DNA from: Phycisphaerales bacterium
Lineage (GTDB): Bacteria > Planctomycetota > Phycisphaerae > Phycisphaerales > UBA1924
Direction: 5' to 3'
Assembly (NCBI GenBank): GCA_035627955.1
Contig: DASPKU010000006.1
Location: 62,001-126,000, forward strand
DNA: 64,000 nt
Part shown: positions 44,416 through 51,786 of the stretch, piece after piece
How positions within the stretch are numbered: position 1 is the stretch's first letter
Layout of the letters: every line of letters starts with the position of its first letter
Notes under the pieces: model-generated
The model's database searches: none
What the model was told of the DNA's origin: nothing
The model's input: the letters and a program-made list of their open reading frames with translations, nothing else
Made by a program: the position numbers and the translations under genes

Positions 44416-44594
44416 AGCCGGTAGCCCAGGGCGTGAGCCCTGGGTACGCGGGCGGCACAACCCCCCTCTTCTTCTTTGCCTTTGAGCCCCGGACGGGGCG
44501 GCACGCGTTCTATGTCGAGGCGTGGTGCCGCCCCTCCGGGGCTCGGGCGTGCGCCGCGCACGTCACCCAGGGCTCACGCCCTGGGCTACCGGCT
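44416..44594. repeat. Inverted-repeat element with 30-bp perfect arms
   Basis: The arms at 44416-44445 and 44565-44594 are exact reverse complements. Each folds on itself through cccagggc, loop gtga, gccctggg. A second, imperfect inverted pair (gagccccgga..., tgccgcccc...) lies inside. It has the look of a non-coding mobile or REP-like unit. Confidence 0.85.
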
Positions 44595-44639
44595 GCGCGC
44601 ACCTCCGGTGCTCAAGGCGCCGGTGCTCAAGGCTGCGAA

Positions 44640-44870
44640 CGCACCACCGTTTTCTCCCCTTCGTGGTCAAACGCGGGCAAACGCACCACGGTTTGCTCGC
44701 ATTTGTGGTCAAACGCGCGCCGTTCGTGGTCAAAAGTGAGCAAACGGTGGTGCGATGGCTCCGCTTTGACCACGGAAGACTGAAAACGGTGGTCAAAAGC
44801 GCGCGGTTCGTGGTCGAAAGCGAGCAAACGGTGGTGGGTTTGGAGACTTTTGTGGTCGAACGGCGCACTT
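44640..44870. repeat. Cluster of degenerate gtggtcaaa / gcaaacggtggt repeats
   Basis: Variants of ttcgtggtcaaa (for example near 44661, 44705, 44727, 44808) alternate with gcaaac(g)gtggt or its relatives (44687, 44740, 44824), partly in inverted order. In one minus-strand frame this gives repeated FDHE-RAFDH peptides, but spacing is irregular and no start signal is present. Confidence 0.7.
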
Positions 44871-45096
44871 TGCGGGTGCTTGCGACGCCTCCGCGTCCGC
44901 TAAGAACGGCTTTCGGGTGCTCCAGAGCCTGACTCCAATACCTCCGGAGCAAAATCCAGGATTCGCGGCAGGTGGAGTTATGGAGGCCCCCCCGGTTCCC
45001 GATGACATGAGCGTCGCAACGTGCGACGGAAGTGGGGGGCCGCGGCGGTTGCCAAGGCCCTTCTCGAAGAACCGTGTTCATCGAAGGAGCCTTGAA

Positions 45097-45789
45097 ATGA
45101 GAATCGTTCGCTCGCCTCGCAACAAGTTTTATGGGTTCGCCAAGGACCACGTCGGGCCGTTCACGACGGCACCTGCCGCTGTGGGCCTCAGTCCCACGCA
45201 AGCCGCCGCGTATACGCAGGCGGTGACCGACGCCGGCGACGCGCTCGACAGCATCAGCATGCTCAAGCAGGCGCTCAAGACCGCGACCGCCAACGCCAAC
45301 GAGAAGTTCCGCACGCTCAACCAGGTCATGACCCAGACCGTCGAGCTCATTGACATCTTCGCGGCCAACTCCGCGGACCCGCAGGAGGTGTATAACACCG
45401 CCGAGCTGCTCCCGCCCACCGTTCCCAGCGAAGCCGGCCCTCCCGGCCTGCCCGGCTTGTTCCGCGCCACGCTCAACGAGGACGGCTCGGTCAAGATCAG
45501 CTGGAAGTGCAAGAACCCCGTGGGCACCCAGGGCACGGTGTACGTCGTGCGGCGCAAGCTGCTCAACGCGACGCAGTTCACGCAGGTCGCCCTCACCGGC
45601 AGCCGCAGCTACACGGACAACTCGATCCCGTCCGCCAGCGGCGGGGCCGTCTACACCGTCCAGGCCCAGCGCGGCAACGTGCTCGGCCCGACCTCTGCCC
45701 CCTTCACCCTCCAGTTCGGCATCGACGGCGGCGGCAACTTCGCCATCACCGGGATGACGGAAGGCGTGAACGGCAAGATGGCGGCGTGA
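45097..45789 (+). CDS. Conserved protein of unknown function with fibronectin-like C-terminus
   Basis: A 230-residue protein starting MRIVRSPRNKFYGFAKDHVG at ATG 45097, eight bases after GAAGGAG. Residues 30-95 are helical; from about 120 the sequence has a beta-sandwich character (FRATLNEDGSVKISWKCKNP, then YVVRRKL, SYTDNSIPSASGGAVYTVQA), as in fibronectin type III modules. A protein with the same helical-then-beta plan is encoded at 56327-56986. No signal peptide is seen. Function is unknown. A clear terminator follows. Confidence 0.75.
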   Translation: MRIVRSPRNKFYGFAKDHVGPFTTAPAAVGLSPTQAAAYTQAVTDAGDALDSISMLKQALKTATANANEKFRTLNQVMTQTVELIDIFAANSADPQEVYNTAELLPPTVPSEAGPPGLPGLFRATLNEDGSVKISWKCKNPVGTQGTVYVVRRKLLNATQFTQVALTGSRSYTDNSIPSASGGAVYTVQAQRGNVLGPTSAPFTLQFGIDGGGNFAITGMTEGVNGKMAA

Positions 45790-45814
45790 GATTGTTTGTC
45801 ATCGCAGCACCCAG

Positions 45815-45843
45815 AGCCCAGGGATCATGATCCCTGGGCTTTT
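45815..45843 (+). terminator. Terminator
   Basis: A 10-bp stem (agcccaggga at 45815-45824 and complement at 45831-45840) with a six-base loop and ttt. It is part of a perfect 26-bp palindrome. Confidence 0.85.
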
Positions 45844-45922
45844 GCGTTTCCGGGGGGTGTCGAAGCGCCACCCCCGGCTAAGGCCGTGCGCCGCGTCCAC
45901 GGCGGGGGCGCGATGACTTGCT

Positions 45923-46276
45923 CTAAAGCGGTCTGCCGCATTCCGGGCACGCGGCGGCCTTGGCGAGACCCTCCAGCGAGTAGTTGCAGTTGAGGCAATG
46001 ACCGGGCTGTGAGCGACGCGGCCGCAGAAGCCAGATTGTGAACGGCACGAGCGCGAGAATTGCTGACGAGATGCCGCAGAAGTAGTTACCACGGCGTGAC
46101 CAGGCCTGGGCGGTGCCACGCCCGTACAGCGACGGTGAAGCGCTCCACCAGCAGTAGAGCGTGTAGTTAAGGAGCCAGAGTCCGGCAGCGAGAAGACATA
46201 ATGGGATGATGAGTCGCGCAGCGCGCCGGAGCCAAGTCTTCCATCGATGTGGTTCATGCGCGCTCGTTGTCTTTAC
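45923..46276 (-). pseudogene. Zinc-ribbon membrane protein frame without a start codon
   Basis: Reading the minus strand to a TAG at 45923-45925 gives hydrophobic segments (RLIIPLCLLAAGLWLLNYTL and ISSAILALVPFTIWLL). A zinc ribbon HCLNCNYSLEGLAKAAACPE, then CGRPL, follows. The layout is the same as the gene at 39446-39796. The frame stays open to about 46310 but contains no ATG; the only GTG is inside the second hydrophobic segment. It lies just past the guaA stop on the same strand. It is most likely a decayed or frameshifted gene, though a sequencing error at the 5' end is possible. Confidence 0.5.
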
Positions 46277-46315
46277 TCCGACTTCCGCCTTCCGACTTCC
46301 GCTTTCCGCTTTCGC

Positions 46316-48034
46316 TCACTCCCACTCAATCGTCGCCGGCGGCTTGCTGGAGATGTCGTAGACGACGCGGTTGACGCCGCGGACCTCGTTGATGATGCGG
46401 TTGCTGATGGTGGCGAGGACGTCGTAGGGGATGCGGGACCAGTCGGCGGACATGAAGTCCTGGGTCTCGACGGCGCGGACGGCCACGGCGTTGTCGTAGG
46501 TGCGGCCGTCGCCCATGACGCCCACCGACTGCACCGGCAGCAGCACGGCGAAGACCTGGCTGGTGGTGCGGTAGAGGTTGTTGGCCACGATCTCCTCGAG
46601 GAGGATCTCGTCGCAGGCGCGGAGCACGTCGAGCTTGGGCTTGGTGACTTCGCCCAGCACGCGGACCGCGAGGCCGGGGCCGGGGAAGGGGTGCCGCCAG
46701 ATGAGCTGGTCGGGCAGGCCGAGCACGGCGCCGAGTTTTCTTACTTCGTCCTTGAAGAGGTCGCGGAGGGGCTCGACGAGCTGGAAGCCTAAATCCTCGG
46801 GCAGGCCGCCGACGTTGTGATGCAGTTTGATGCCCGCGGCCTGGCCGGAGTGGCCGTGGCCGGACTCGATGACGTCGGGGTAGAGGGTGCCCTGGGCCAG
46901 AAAGGTGGCTTGGTTCATGGTGGCACCGGTCTCCTGACCGGTGTGCCTTGAGTCCTTGCCCTTCGAAGGCACACCGGTCGGGAGACCGGTGCCACCAAAG
47001 GCACCCAAGCCGATGTCCTTGGCCTTGGCCTTGAAGACCTCGATGAAGCGGTGGCCGATGCGCTTGCGCTTGACCTGCGGGTCGGTGACGCCCGCGAGGT
47101 CGGCGAGGAACTCCTTCTCCGCGTCCACGACGTGCAGGTCGATTTTGAAGTGGTCGCGGAAAGTGCTCTCGACGAGCTCGCGTTCGCCGGAGCGGAGCAG
47201 GCCCGTGTCCACGAAGACGCAGTGGAGCTGATCGCCGATGGCCTTGTGCAGCAACGCCGCCACGACGGAGGAGTCGACGCCGCCGGAGAGGCCGCAGATC
47301 ACCTGCCCCTTCCCGACCTGCTCGCGCACGCGGGCCGCGGCCACCTCCGCGAAGTCGGACATCTTCCACGTGCCCTTGGCGCGGCAGACCTCGAAGACGA
47401 AGTTGCGGATGAGGTCGCTGCCGTGGGGCGTGTGCGTGACCTCGGGGTGGAAGAGCACGCCGTAGAGGTCGGCGCCTCCCTTGAGTTTCCCATGCACCGC
47501 GGCGAAGGGGCTGGTGGGCGTGGCGGCGATGGTGCGGAAGGACTCGGGGATGGCGGTGATGGAGTCGCCGTGGGACATCCACACGGTGGTCTTGTCGGGG
47601 ATGCCCTTGAAGAGGACGGGGGCGTTCTTTGTGTCTGACATGGCGAGGTGGGCGCGGCCGAACTCGCGGTGGCCGCCGCCCTCGATCTTCCCGCCCAGCA
47701 GCTTCGCCGTGAGCTGCCAGCCGTAACAGATGGCAAGGATGGGGATGCCCAGCTCGTAGATCGCGGGGTCGCAGGTGGGGGCGCCCTTGTCGTAGACGCT
47801 CGATGGGCCGCCCGAGAGGATGATGCCCTTGGGGTTCATGGCGCGGAGCTCGGCCGCGGTGATGGTGGGGGAGACCAGCATGGAGAAGCAGCCCGCCTCG
47901 CGCACGCGGCGTGCGATCAGCTGCACCGTCTGCCCGCCGAAGTCCAGGATGGGGATGATCTCGTCGTGGGGCACGTGGGCCGAGCCGGTGCCGGGGCTGG
48001 TGGCGGTGTTGGGGACGCGGGGGCTGGGGCTCAT
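46316..48034 (-). CDS. guaA: GMP synthase (glutamine-hydrolysing) with an in-frame insertion
   Basis: Converts XMP to GMP using glutamine and ATP. The 572-residue protein has the class I amidotransferase domain (AICYGWQ with the catalytic cysteine, [11 protein letters not shown] with histidine and glutamate). The ATP-pyrophosphatase loop is [10 protein letters not shown] and the C-terminal dimerisation domain ends KPPATIEWE. Normal GuaA is about 525 residues; 26 of the extra residues are the palindromic element at 46919-46996. It is placed just before [14 protein letters not shown], in a loop of the ATPase domain. The ATG complementary to 48032-48034 starts MSPSPRVPN. Confidence 0.95.
   Translation of the reverse strand: MSPSPRVPNTATSPGTGSAHVPHDEIIPILDFGGQTVQLIARRVREAGCFSMLVSPTITAAELRAMNPKGIILSGGPSSVYDKGAPTCDPAIYELGIPILAICYGWQLTAKLLGGKIEGGGHREFGRAHLAMSDTKNAPVLFKGIPDKTTVWMSHGDSITAIPESFRTIAATPTSPFAAVHGKLKGGADLYGVLFHPEVTHTPHGSDLIRNFVFEVCRAKGTWKMSDFAEVAAARVREQVGKGQVICGLSGGVDSSVVAALLHKAIGDQLHCVFVDTGLLRSGERELVESTFRDHFKIDLHVVDAEKEFLADLAGVTDPQVKRKRIGHRFIEVFKAKAKDIGLGAFGGTGLPTGVPSKGKDSRHTGQETGATMNQATFLAQGTLYPDVIESGHGHSGQAAGIKLHHNVGGLPEDLGFQLVEPLRDLFKDEVRKLGAVLGLPDQLIWRHPFPGPGLAVRVLGEVTKPKLDVLRACDEILLEEIVANNLYRTTSQVFAVLLPVQSVGVMGDGRTYDNAVAVRAVETQDFMSADWSRIPYDVLATISNRIINEVRGVNRVVYDISSKPPATIEWE
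46919..46996. repeat. In-frame palindromic element inside guaA
   Basis: A 78-bp insertion (26 codons) with 30-nt arms at 46919-46948 and 46967-46996 that are reverse complements with one mismatch, around an 18-nt loop. On the gene strand it encodes [14 protein letters not shown], then [12 protein letters not shown]. The arms begin and end with ggtggcaccggt and accggtgccacc, like the E2 element. Confidence 0.92.
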
Positions 48035-48083
48035 GGGGGGCTCGCCGGGATTGGTGCGGGGGAAGGGGAAGCGTAAGGCACAG

Positions 48084-48196
48084 AGTGGCAAAGTGGCAAA
48101 GTGGCGAAGTGGCAAAGTGGAAAGGCAGTCGGAGGCCGCGGTCGAACGCTTGCGTCCCATCACTCTGCCACTTTGCCACTCCGCCACTTTGCCACT
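48084..48196. repeat. Tandem and inverted 9-bp repeats upstream of guaA
   Basis: The left block (48084-48120) is built of agtggcaaa-like 9-mers; the right block (48157-48196) is its approximate reverse complement. Together they can form a long stem with a 36-nt loop. It lies between the divergent guaA and lipoprotein genes. Confidence 0.75.
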
Positions 48197-48242
48197 ACTC
48201 GCGCCCTGCACGCCCCCAGCACAATCCATACAATGGCCGCAA

Positions 48243-48662
48243 GTGAGACGGACCTCGCGACTCATCCCGTGGCCCCTCTGCGCCGGCTTGGCCTTCGCCG
48301 GTCTCGTGGGGGTTACCGCCTGCGGGCCAACCATCACCGCCGACTTTGACTCCGCCGAGCCCGCGGCCCGCAACGCCGCGATCGTGGAGGCCGCGTCGAA
48401 GAATGACCAGGCCGCGGTGCCCGACCTGGTCCGCATGCTCGACAGCGACGACCCCGCGACCCGCCTGCTCGCCATCAACGCCCTCGAGAAGATCACCGGC
48501 GAGCGGCTGGGGTACGAGTACACCGCGCCGGAGCACGAGAGGGCGAAGGCCGCCGACAGGTGGCAGGAATGGGTGCATCAGCATTACGGCAATACCGCGC
48601 CCAGACTCTCCTCTACTCCTCAACTCCTCGACTCCTCCACTTCAAAGGAGGCGGCGAGATGA
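48243..48662 (+). CDS. Small HEAT-type lipoprotein
   Basis: A 139-residue exported lipoprotein from GTG 48243: a basic start, a hydrophobic stretch ([13 protein letters not shown]) and lipobox VTAC. The mature part has a single HEAT-like unit ([20 protein letters not shown]), as found in planctomycetal HEAT-repeat lipoproteins. Its stop overlaps the ATG of the anti-sigma gene (ATGA at 48659-48662), so the two are co-translated. Its role may be in envelope signalling, inferred from that coupling only. Confidence 0.75.
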   Translation: MRRTSRLIPWPLCAGLAFAGLVGVTACGPTITADFDSAEPAARNAAIVEAASKNDQAAVPDLVRMLDSDDPATRLLAINALEKITGERLGYEYTAPEHERAKAADRWQEWVHQHYGNTAPRLSSTPQLLDSSTSKEAAR

Positions 48663-49177
48663 CCAGGCAAGCCTCCGCCCGCCCCGACCTCTCCCTCGAG
48701 CTCGTCAGCAATCCGATCTACCTCTGCGCTGTCCGCGAGATGATGAACCTCTCTGCCAAGCGCCTGGGCTTCACCGACGCCCACGCCTCGCAGATCGCAC
48801 TCGCGGTGGACGAGGCGATCGTCAACGTGATGAAGCACGGGTACGACAAGAAGCTCGATGGCCGCATCTGGCTCCGCATGACGCCGCTCGCTGCGAATAG
48901 GGGTGGGGGCGACGCGAAGGTCACTGGCGTCGAGATCGTCATCGAGGACGAGGCCAGGCAGGTAGAGCCCGAGTGCATCAAGGGGCGCGACCTCGAGGAC
49001 ATCCGCCCCGGCGGGCTCGGCGTGCACATCATCCGCGAGGTGATGGACGAGGTGTGCTACCAGAAGCGCCCCGGACACGACACCGGCATGCGCCTCACCA
49101 TGGTCAAGAAACAGAACTCCGACAAGGGCACGGCCACCAACATGCCCCCCAACCCGTGCAAGAGCTGCGACTGCTAG
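48659..49177 (+). CDS. Anti-sigma regulatory factor (RsbW-like serine kinase)
   Basis: A 172-residue GHKL-fold protein. Family marks are QIALAVDEAIVNVMKHGY (N-box), VIEDEARQ (G1) and DIRPGGLGVHIIREVMDEV (G2). Such proteins bind sigma factors or phosphorylate STAS antagonists. The C-terminus has a cysteine-rich tail (NPCKSCDC) not typical of RsbW. ATG at 48659 follows AAAGGAGGCGG. A STAS-domain gene is 53 bp downstream, forming the usual partner-switch pair. Confidence 0.88.
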   Translation: MTRQASARPDLSLELVSNPIYLCAVREMMNLSAKRLGFTDAHASQIALAVDEAIVNVMKHGYDKKLDGRIWLRMTPLAANRGGGDAKVTGVEIVIEDEARQVEPECIKGRDLEDIRPGGLGVHIIREVMDEVCYQKRPGHDTGMRLTMVKKQNSDKGTATNMPPNPCKSCDC

Positions 49178-49229
49178 TCCACTTTCCACACGCACACGCG
49201 GCCGAGACGAGCCGCCGAAAGAAGTCCCC

Positions 49230-49577
49230 ATGCCCGACCGCGACCCGCTGAACGTCACCGTCTCTGACCGCTCCGGCGTCACCATCCTCTCGCCCGCGGG
49301 CGAGATCGGCTACCACGAGGCCCCTGTGCTCCAGCAGGCGATCAAGAGCGCCTACGACAAGAAGCCCCGGAAGCTGGTGATCGACCTCGCGGGAGTGAAC
49401 TACATGGCAACGCCCGGCCTGGCGACGCTGGTGGAGGGGCTGCAGATCAGCAAGAAAAACCAGACGCCGCTGGTGCTCACGGGGCTGACCGAGCGGGTGC
49501 GGGCGGTGTTCGAAATCGCACGGCTGAACACGGTGTTCAAGATCACGAACAACGTTGACGAAGCTGTCACTCTGTAG
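49230..49577 (+). CDS. STAS-domain protein (anti-sigma antagonist-like)
   Basis: A 115-residue single STAS domain: VTILSPAGEIGYHEAPVLQQ, KPRKLVIDLAGVNYMATPGL, then TPLVLTGLTERVRAVFEIA. The site that is a phosphorylatable serine in RsbV (usually DSSG) is here MATPG, so threonine would be the acceptor. It lies between the RsbW-like kinase gene and an MlaE permease gene, and could serve either system; MlaB-type STAS proteins regulate Mla transporters. The sequence cannot separate these roles. Confidence 0.85.
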   Translation: MPDRDPLNVTVSDRSGVTILSPAGEIGYHEAPVLQQAIKSAYDKKPRKLVIDLAGVNYMATPGLATLVEGLQISKKNQTPLVLTGLTERVRAVFEIARLNTVFKITNNVDEAVTL

Positions 49578-49660
49578 GCGCCGCGGGTGGAAACTCCCGC
49601 TCACTTCGTTCGGGGCTCGTATAGAACGGTTTCTGATCACTTTCGGTTCCGCAGCTACCC

Positions 49661-50503
49661 GTGCCCGACACGCCACAACCCAATCCCCTCGCCCGCGTCC
49701 TGCTCGCTCCGCTTGAGTTCATCGGCGCGACGTTCCTCGCCGCCCTCGACCAGATCGGGGCGGCCTTCTTCCTCCTGCTCGACATGCTCGGCTGGATCGG
49801 ACGCGCCATCATCCAGCGCCGCACGCGCCTGGGCCGGCGCGCGATCGTCGCCCAGATCGTCCGCGTGGGCGTCAAGAGCGTGTTCATCGTCGCCCTCGTC
49901 TCCGGCTGCGTGGGGTTGATCCTCGCCTTCCAGCTCGCCCCGCCGCTTGATCAGTTCGGTCAGAAGGAGCTCGTCGCAAACATCATCGGCGTGGCGGTGC
50001 TCCGTGAACTCGGCCCGCTCATCGGCGCGATCGTGCTCACCGGGTTTGCGGGCGCCTCCATCGCCGCCGAGATCGGCACCATGGTCGTCGGTGAAGAGGT
50101 CGAGGCCCTCGAGGCCCACGCCCTCAACCCCGTCCGCTTCCTCGTCGTCCCCCGCGTCCTCGCCACCATCATCGCGATGACCGCCCTCGCCGTGATCGCC
50201 GACATCGTCGCCATCGCCGCGGCCCTGGGCATCTCCGTCGCCGTGCTCGACATCCCGCACGCGACCTTCATGTCCAACCTGCTCCAGCAGGCCAAGCAGG
50301 TCGACTTCTACACCGGCGTGGCCAAGGGCACGATCTTCGGCCTGCTCATCGGCATCATCGCCTGCCTCAACGGCCTCCGCGTCACAGGCGGGGCTGCGGG
50401 GGTGGGCAAGGCCACCACCGGCACTGTCGTCCAATGCGTGGTGGCGATCGTCATTGCCGACCTCGCCTTCACGGCGGTGTTCTTCGCGCTCAAGCTGGTG
50501 TGA
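49661..50503 (+). CDS. MlaE-family ABC transporter permease
   Basis: A 280-residue inner-membrane permease of the Mla/phospholipid family, starting at GTG 49661. It has an N-terminal amphipathic section and then family blocks: SGCVGLILAFQLAPPLDQFG, VAVLRELGPLIGAIVLTGFA, AEIGTMVVGEEVEALEAHAL and LVVPRVLATIIAM. These match MlaE, which moves lipids between the membranes with MlaF and MCE proteins. MlaF and MCE genes are not in the window. Confidence 0.9.
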   Translation: MPDTPQPNPLARVLLAPLEFIGATFLAALDQIGAAFFLLLDMLGWIGRAIIQRRTRLGRRAIVAQIVRVGVKSVFIVALVSGCVGLILAFQLAPPLDQFGQKELVANIIGVAVLRELGPLIGAIVLTGFAGASIAAEIGTMVVGEEVEALEAHALNPVRFLVVPRVLATIIAMTALAVIADIVAIAAALGISVAVLDIPHATFMSNLLQQAKQVDFYTGVAKGTIFGLLIGIIACLNGLRVTGGAAGVGKATTGTVVQCVVAIVIADLAFTAVFFALKLV

Positions 50504-50518
50504 CCGCGCCATCAAGTC

Positions 50519-50567
50519 GAAAGGCAGGGAATCTCTCGCGGAGACGCGGAGGCGCGGAGGAGGAGAA
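50519..50567. repeat. Purine-rich microrepeat (cggagacgcggaggcgcggagg)
   Basis: A run of ctctcgcgg agacgcgg aggcgcgg agg-type 8-mers follows the MlaE stop. Similar simple sequences occur at 55574-55778 and 56205-56320. No gene or hairpin is evident. Confidence 0.5.
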
Positions 50568-50715
50568 AGCAGAAGGCGTGAGAGATTGGGTTACGGCCCA
50601 TGCCGTGGCCCTTGGCCAAACGGACTGCTGGTAATCTGCATATTCGGCCGATGCTACAAGGAACCCCTCCATCGGGGATGCGCGATCGCGTCCCCCTCAA
50701 CCAAAAGGAGACACC

Positions 50716-51351
50716 ATGGACTCCCTCTCGTCTGCCGGTTTCATGACGCTTGCCGCCGCGGGTTCGGATTCGCTCGAGCAGCTGACGTCGCTGTGGCTGC
50801 CCATCGTGGCCTCGGCGGCGGGGGTGTGGATCACGTCGGCGGTGGCGTGGATGGCGATCGGCCACCACCAGAAGGACACGATCGGCCTGCCCAATGAGGA
50901 CGCGCTGCTGGAGCACCTGCGCTCGATCCCGCCGGGGAGCTACAGCTTCCCGCACCCCGGGGACCGCAAGAACTGCAACACGCCGGAGTTCAAGGCCAAG
51001 TGGGAGAAGGGGCCGTCGGGCACGCTCAACGTGTGGGGCCCGTTCAGCATGGGCAAGAACATGGTGCTCACGCTGCTGGTGTACCTCGTCATCAGCTTCC
51101 TGATCGCGTACGTGGCGACGCTCGCGATCCAGCCCGGGCACACGCGGATGGACGTGTTCCGCATCATCGGGACCATCGGCGTGCTGGCGTACACCTTCTC
51201 GCGCCTGCCCAACGACATCTGGTTCAAGACCTCCAACCGCGCGATCGTGACCAACCTGATCGACGGCATCGCGTTCGGCCTGGTCACGGGGGCGATCTTT
51301 GCGGCCTTGTGGCCGATGGCCGAGGCTCCGAAGCTGCCCGTGATCGGCTGA
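50716..51351 (+). CDS. Multi-pass membrane protein of unknown function
   Basis: A 211-residue protein. After a short N-terminal stretch, a membrane helix (LWLPIVASAAGVWITSAVAW) precedes a soluble segment of about 65 residues. Three more helices follow (VLTLLVYLVISFLIAYVATL, VFRIIGTIGVLAYTF and GIAFGLVTGAIFAALW). AAAAGGAGACACC before ATG 50716 is a strong ribosome-binding site, suggesting high expression. No family is recognised. A terminator follows at 51382. Confidence 0.8.
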   Translation: MDSLSSAGFMTLAAAGSDSLEQLTSLWLPIVASAAGVWITSAVAWMAIGHHQKDTIGLPNEDALLEHLRSIPPGSYSFPHPGDRKNCNTPEFKAKWEKGPSGTLNVWGPFSMGKNMVLTLLVYLVISFLIAYVATLAIQPGHTRMDVFRIIGTIGVLAYTFSRLPNDIWFKTSNRAIVTNLIDGIAFGLVTGAIFAALWPMAEAPKLPVIG

Positions 51352-51381
51352 TTCCCGCTTGAGTCGCTAGAAGCACCAGAG

Positions 51382-51413
51382 GAGGCCGCGTGTGAGCGCG
51401 GCCTCTTTCATTT
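51382..51413. terminator. Terminator between convergent genes
   Basis: A 9-bp stem (gaggccgcg at 51382-51390, complement at 51397-51405), loop tgtgag, then tttcatttt. It ends the transcript of the 50716 gene. Confidence 0.85.
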
Positions 51414-51761
51414 TGTGGGCGCCATGCCTCCGCCCCGTGCCCACGGCCATCGGCCTTCCAGCTCCACCTCCAGCGAGAAGCTCAGCACGGTTCGGATGAG
51501 CACAATGAGTCCGAGCACGAGCACCCCCTCCATGGTCGGGGGCACTGCGACCGTGCGGATGATGTCGGCGGCCACGAGCAGTTCCAGCCCAAGCAGGATG
51601 GCCCGCCCGAGATCCTGACGGAGGCGCCGATACCTGGTGACGGCGGGCGGCGGCGGTTGGAGCGCTCGCACGCCCGCGAAGGCCGCGCCCGCGAGGATGA
51701 CGAGTACCCCGGTTGCGTCCACGCCCAGCCCGACCAGCTCGACACCGTCGCGGAAGGTCAT
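51408..51761 (-). CDS. DUF1622 membrane protein
   Basis: A 117-residue protein with three membrane helices and the DUF1622 pattern: MTFRDGVELVGLGVDATGVL, then RYRRLRQDLGRAILLGLELL and VAADIIRTVAV. Family members are small inner-membrane proteins of unknown function. The ATG complementary to 51759-51761 was chosen over an upstream GTG-type extension. Confidence 0.82.
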   Translation of the reverse strand: MTFRDGVELVGLGVDATGVLVILAGAAFAGVRALQPPPPAVTRYRRLRQDLGRAILLGLELLVAADIIRTVAVPPTMEGVLVLGLIVLIRTVLSFSLEVELEGRWPWARGGGMAPTK

Positions 51762-51786
51762 GGCCCAACTGTGCCACAGAACCGGC

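Larger units (their letters stand above)
44224..45096. other. Repeat-rich region without supported genes
   Basis: About 870 bp holding an inverted-repeat element (44416-44594) and a cluster of short gtggtcaaa repeats (44640-44870). Open frames on both strands here are the products of the repeats and show no independent coding evidence. The last 100 bp contain the promoter region and ribosome-binding site of the gene at 45097. Confidence 0.6.

Noticed and set aside
44640-44870. CRISPR-like array in the gtggtcaaa cluster
   Set aside because: Repeats are short, degenerate, in both orientations and irregularly spaced.
40267-46996. The palindromic insertions as cloning or assembly chimeras
   Set aside because: Two copies with different loops, exact codon multiples, the same phase and an otherwise intact flanking protein make an artefact unlikely, though read inspection would settle it.
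46326-48179. 617-codon minus-strand frame overlapping guaA
   Set aside because: It is the +1 shadow of guaA, composed of Arg/Pro/His runs.
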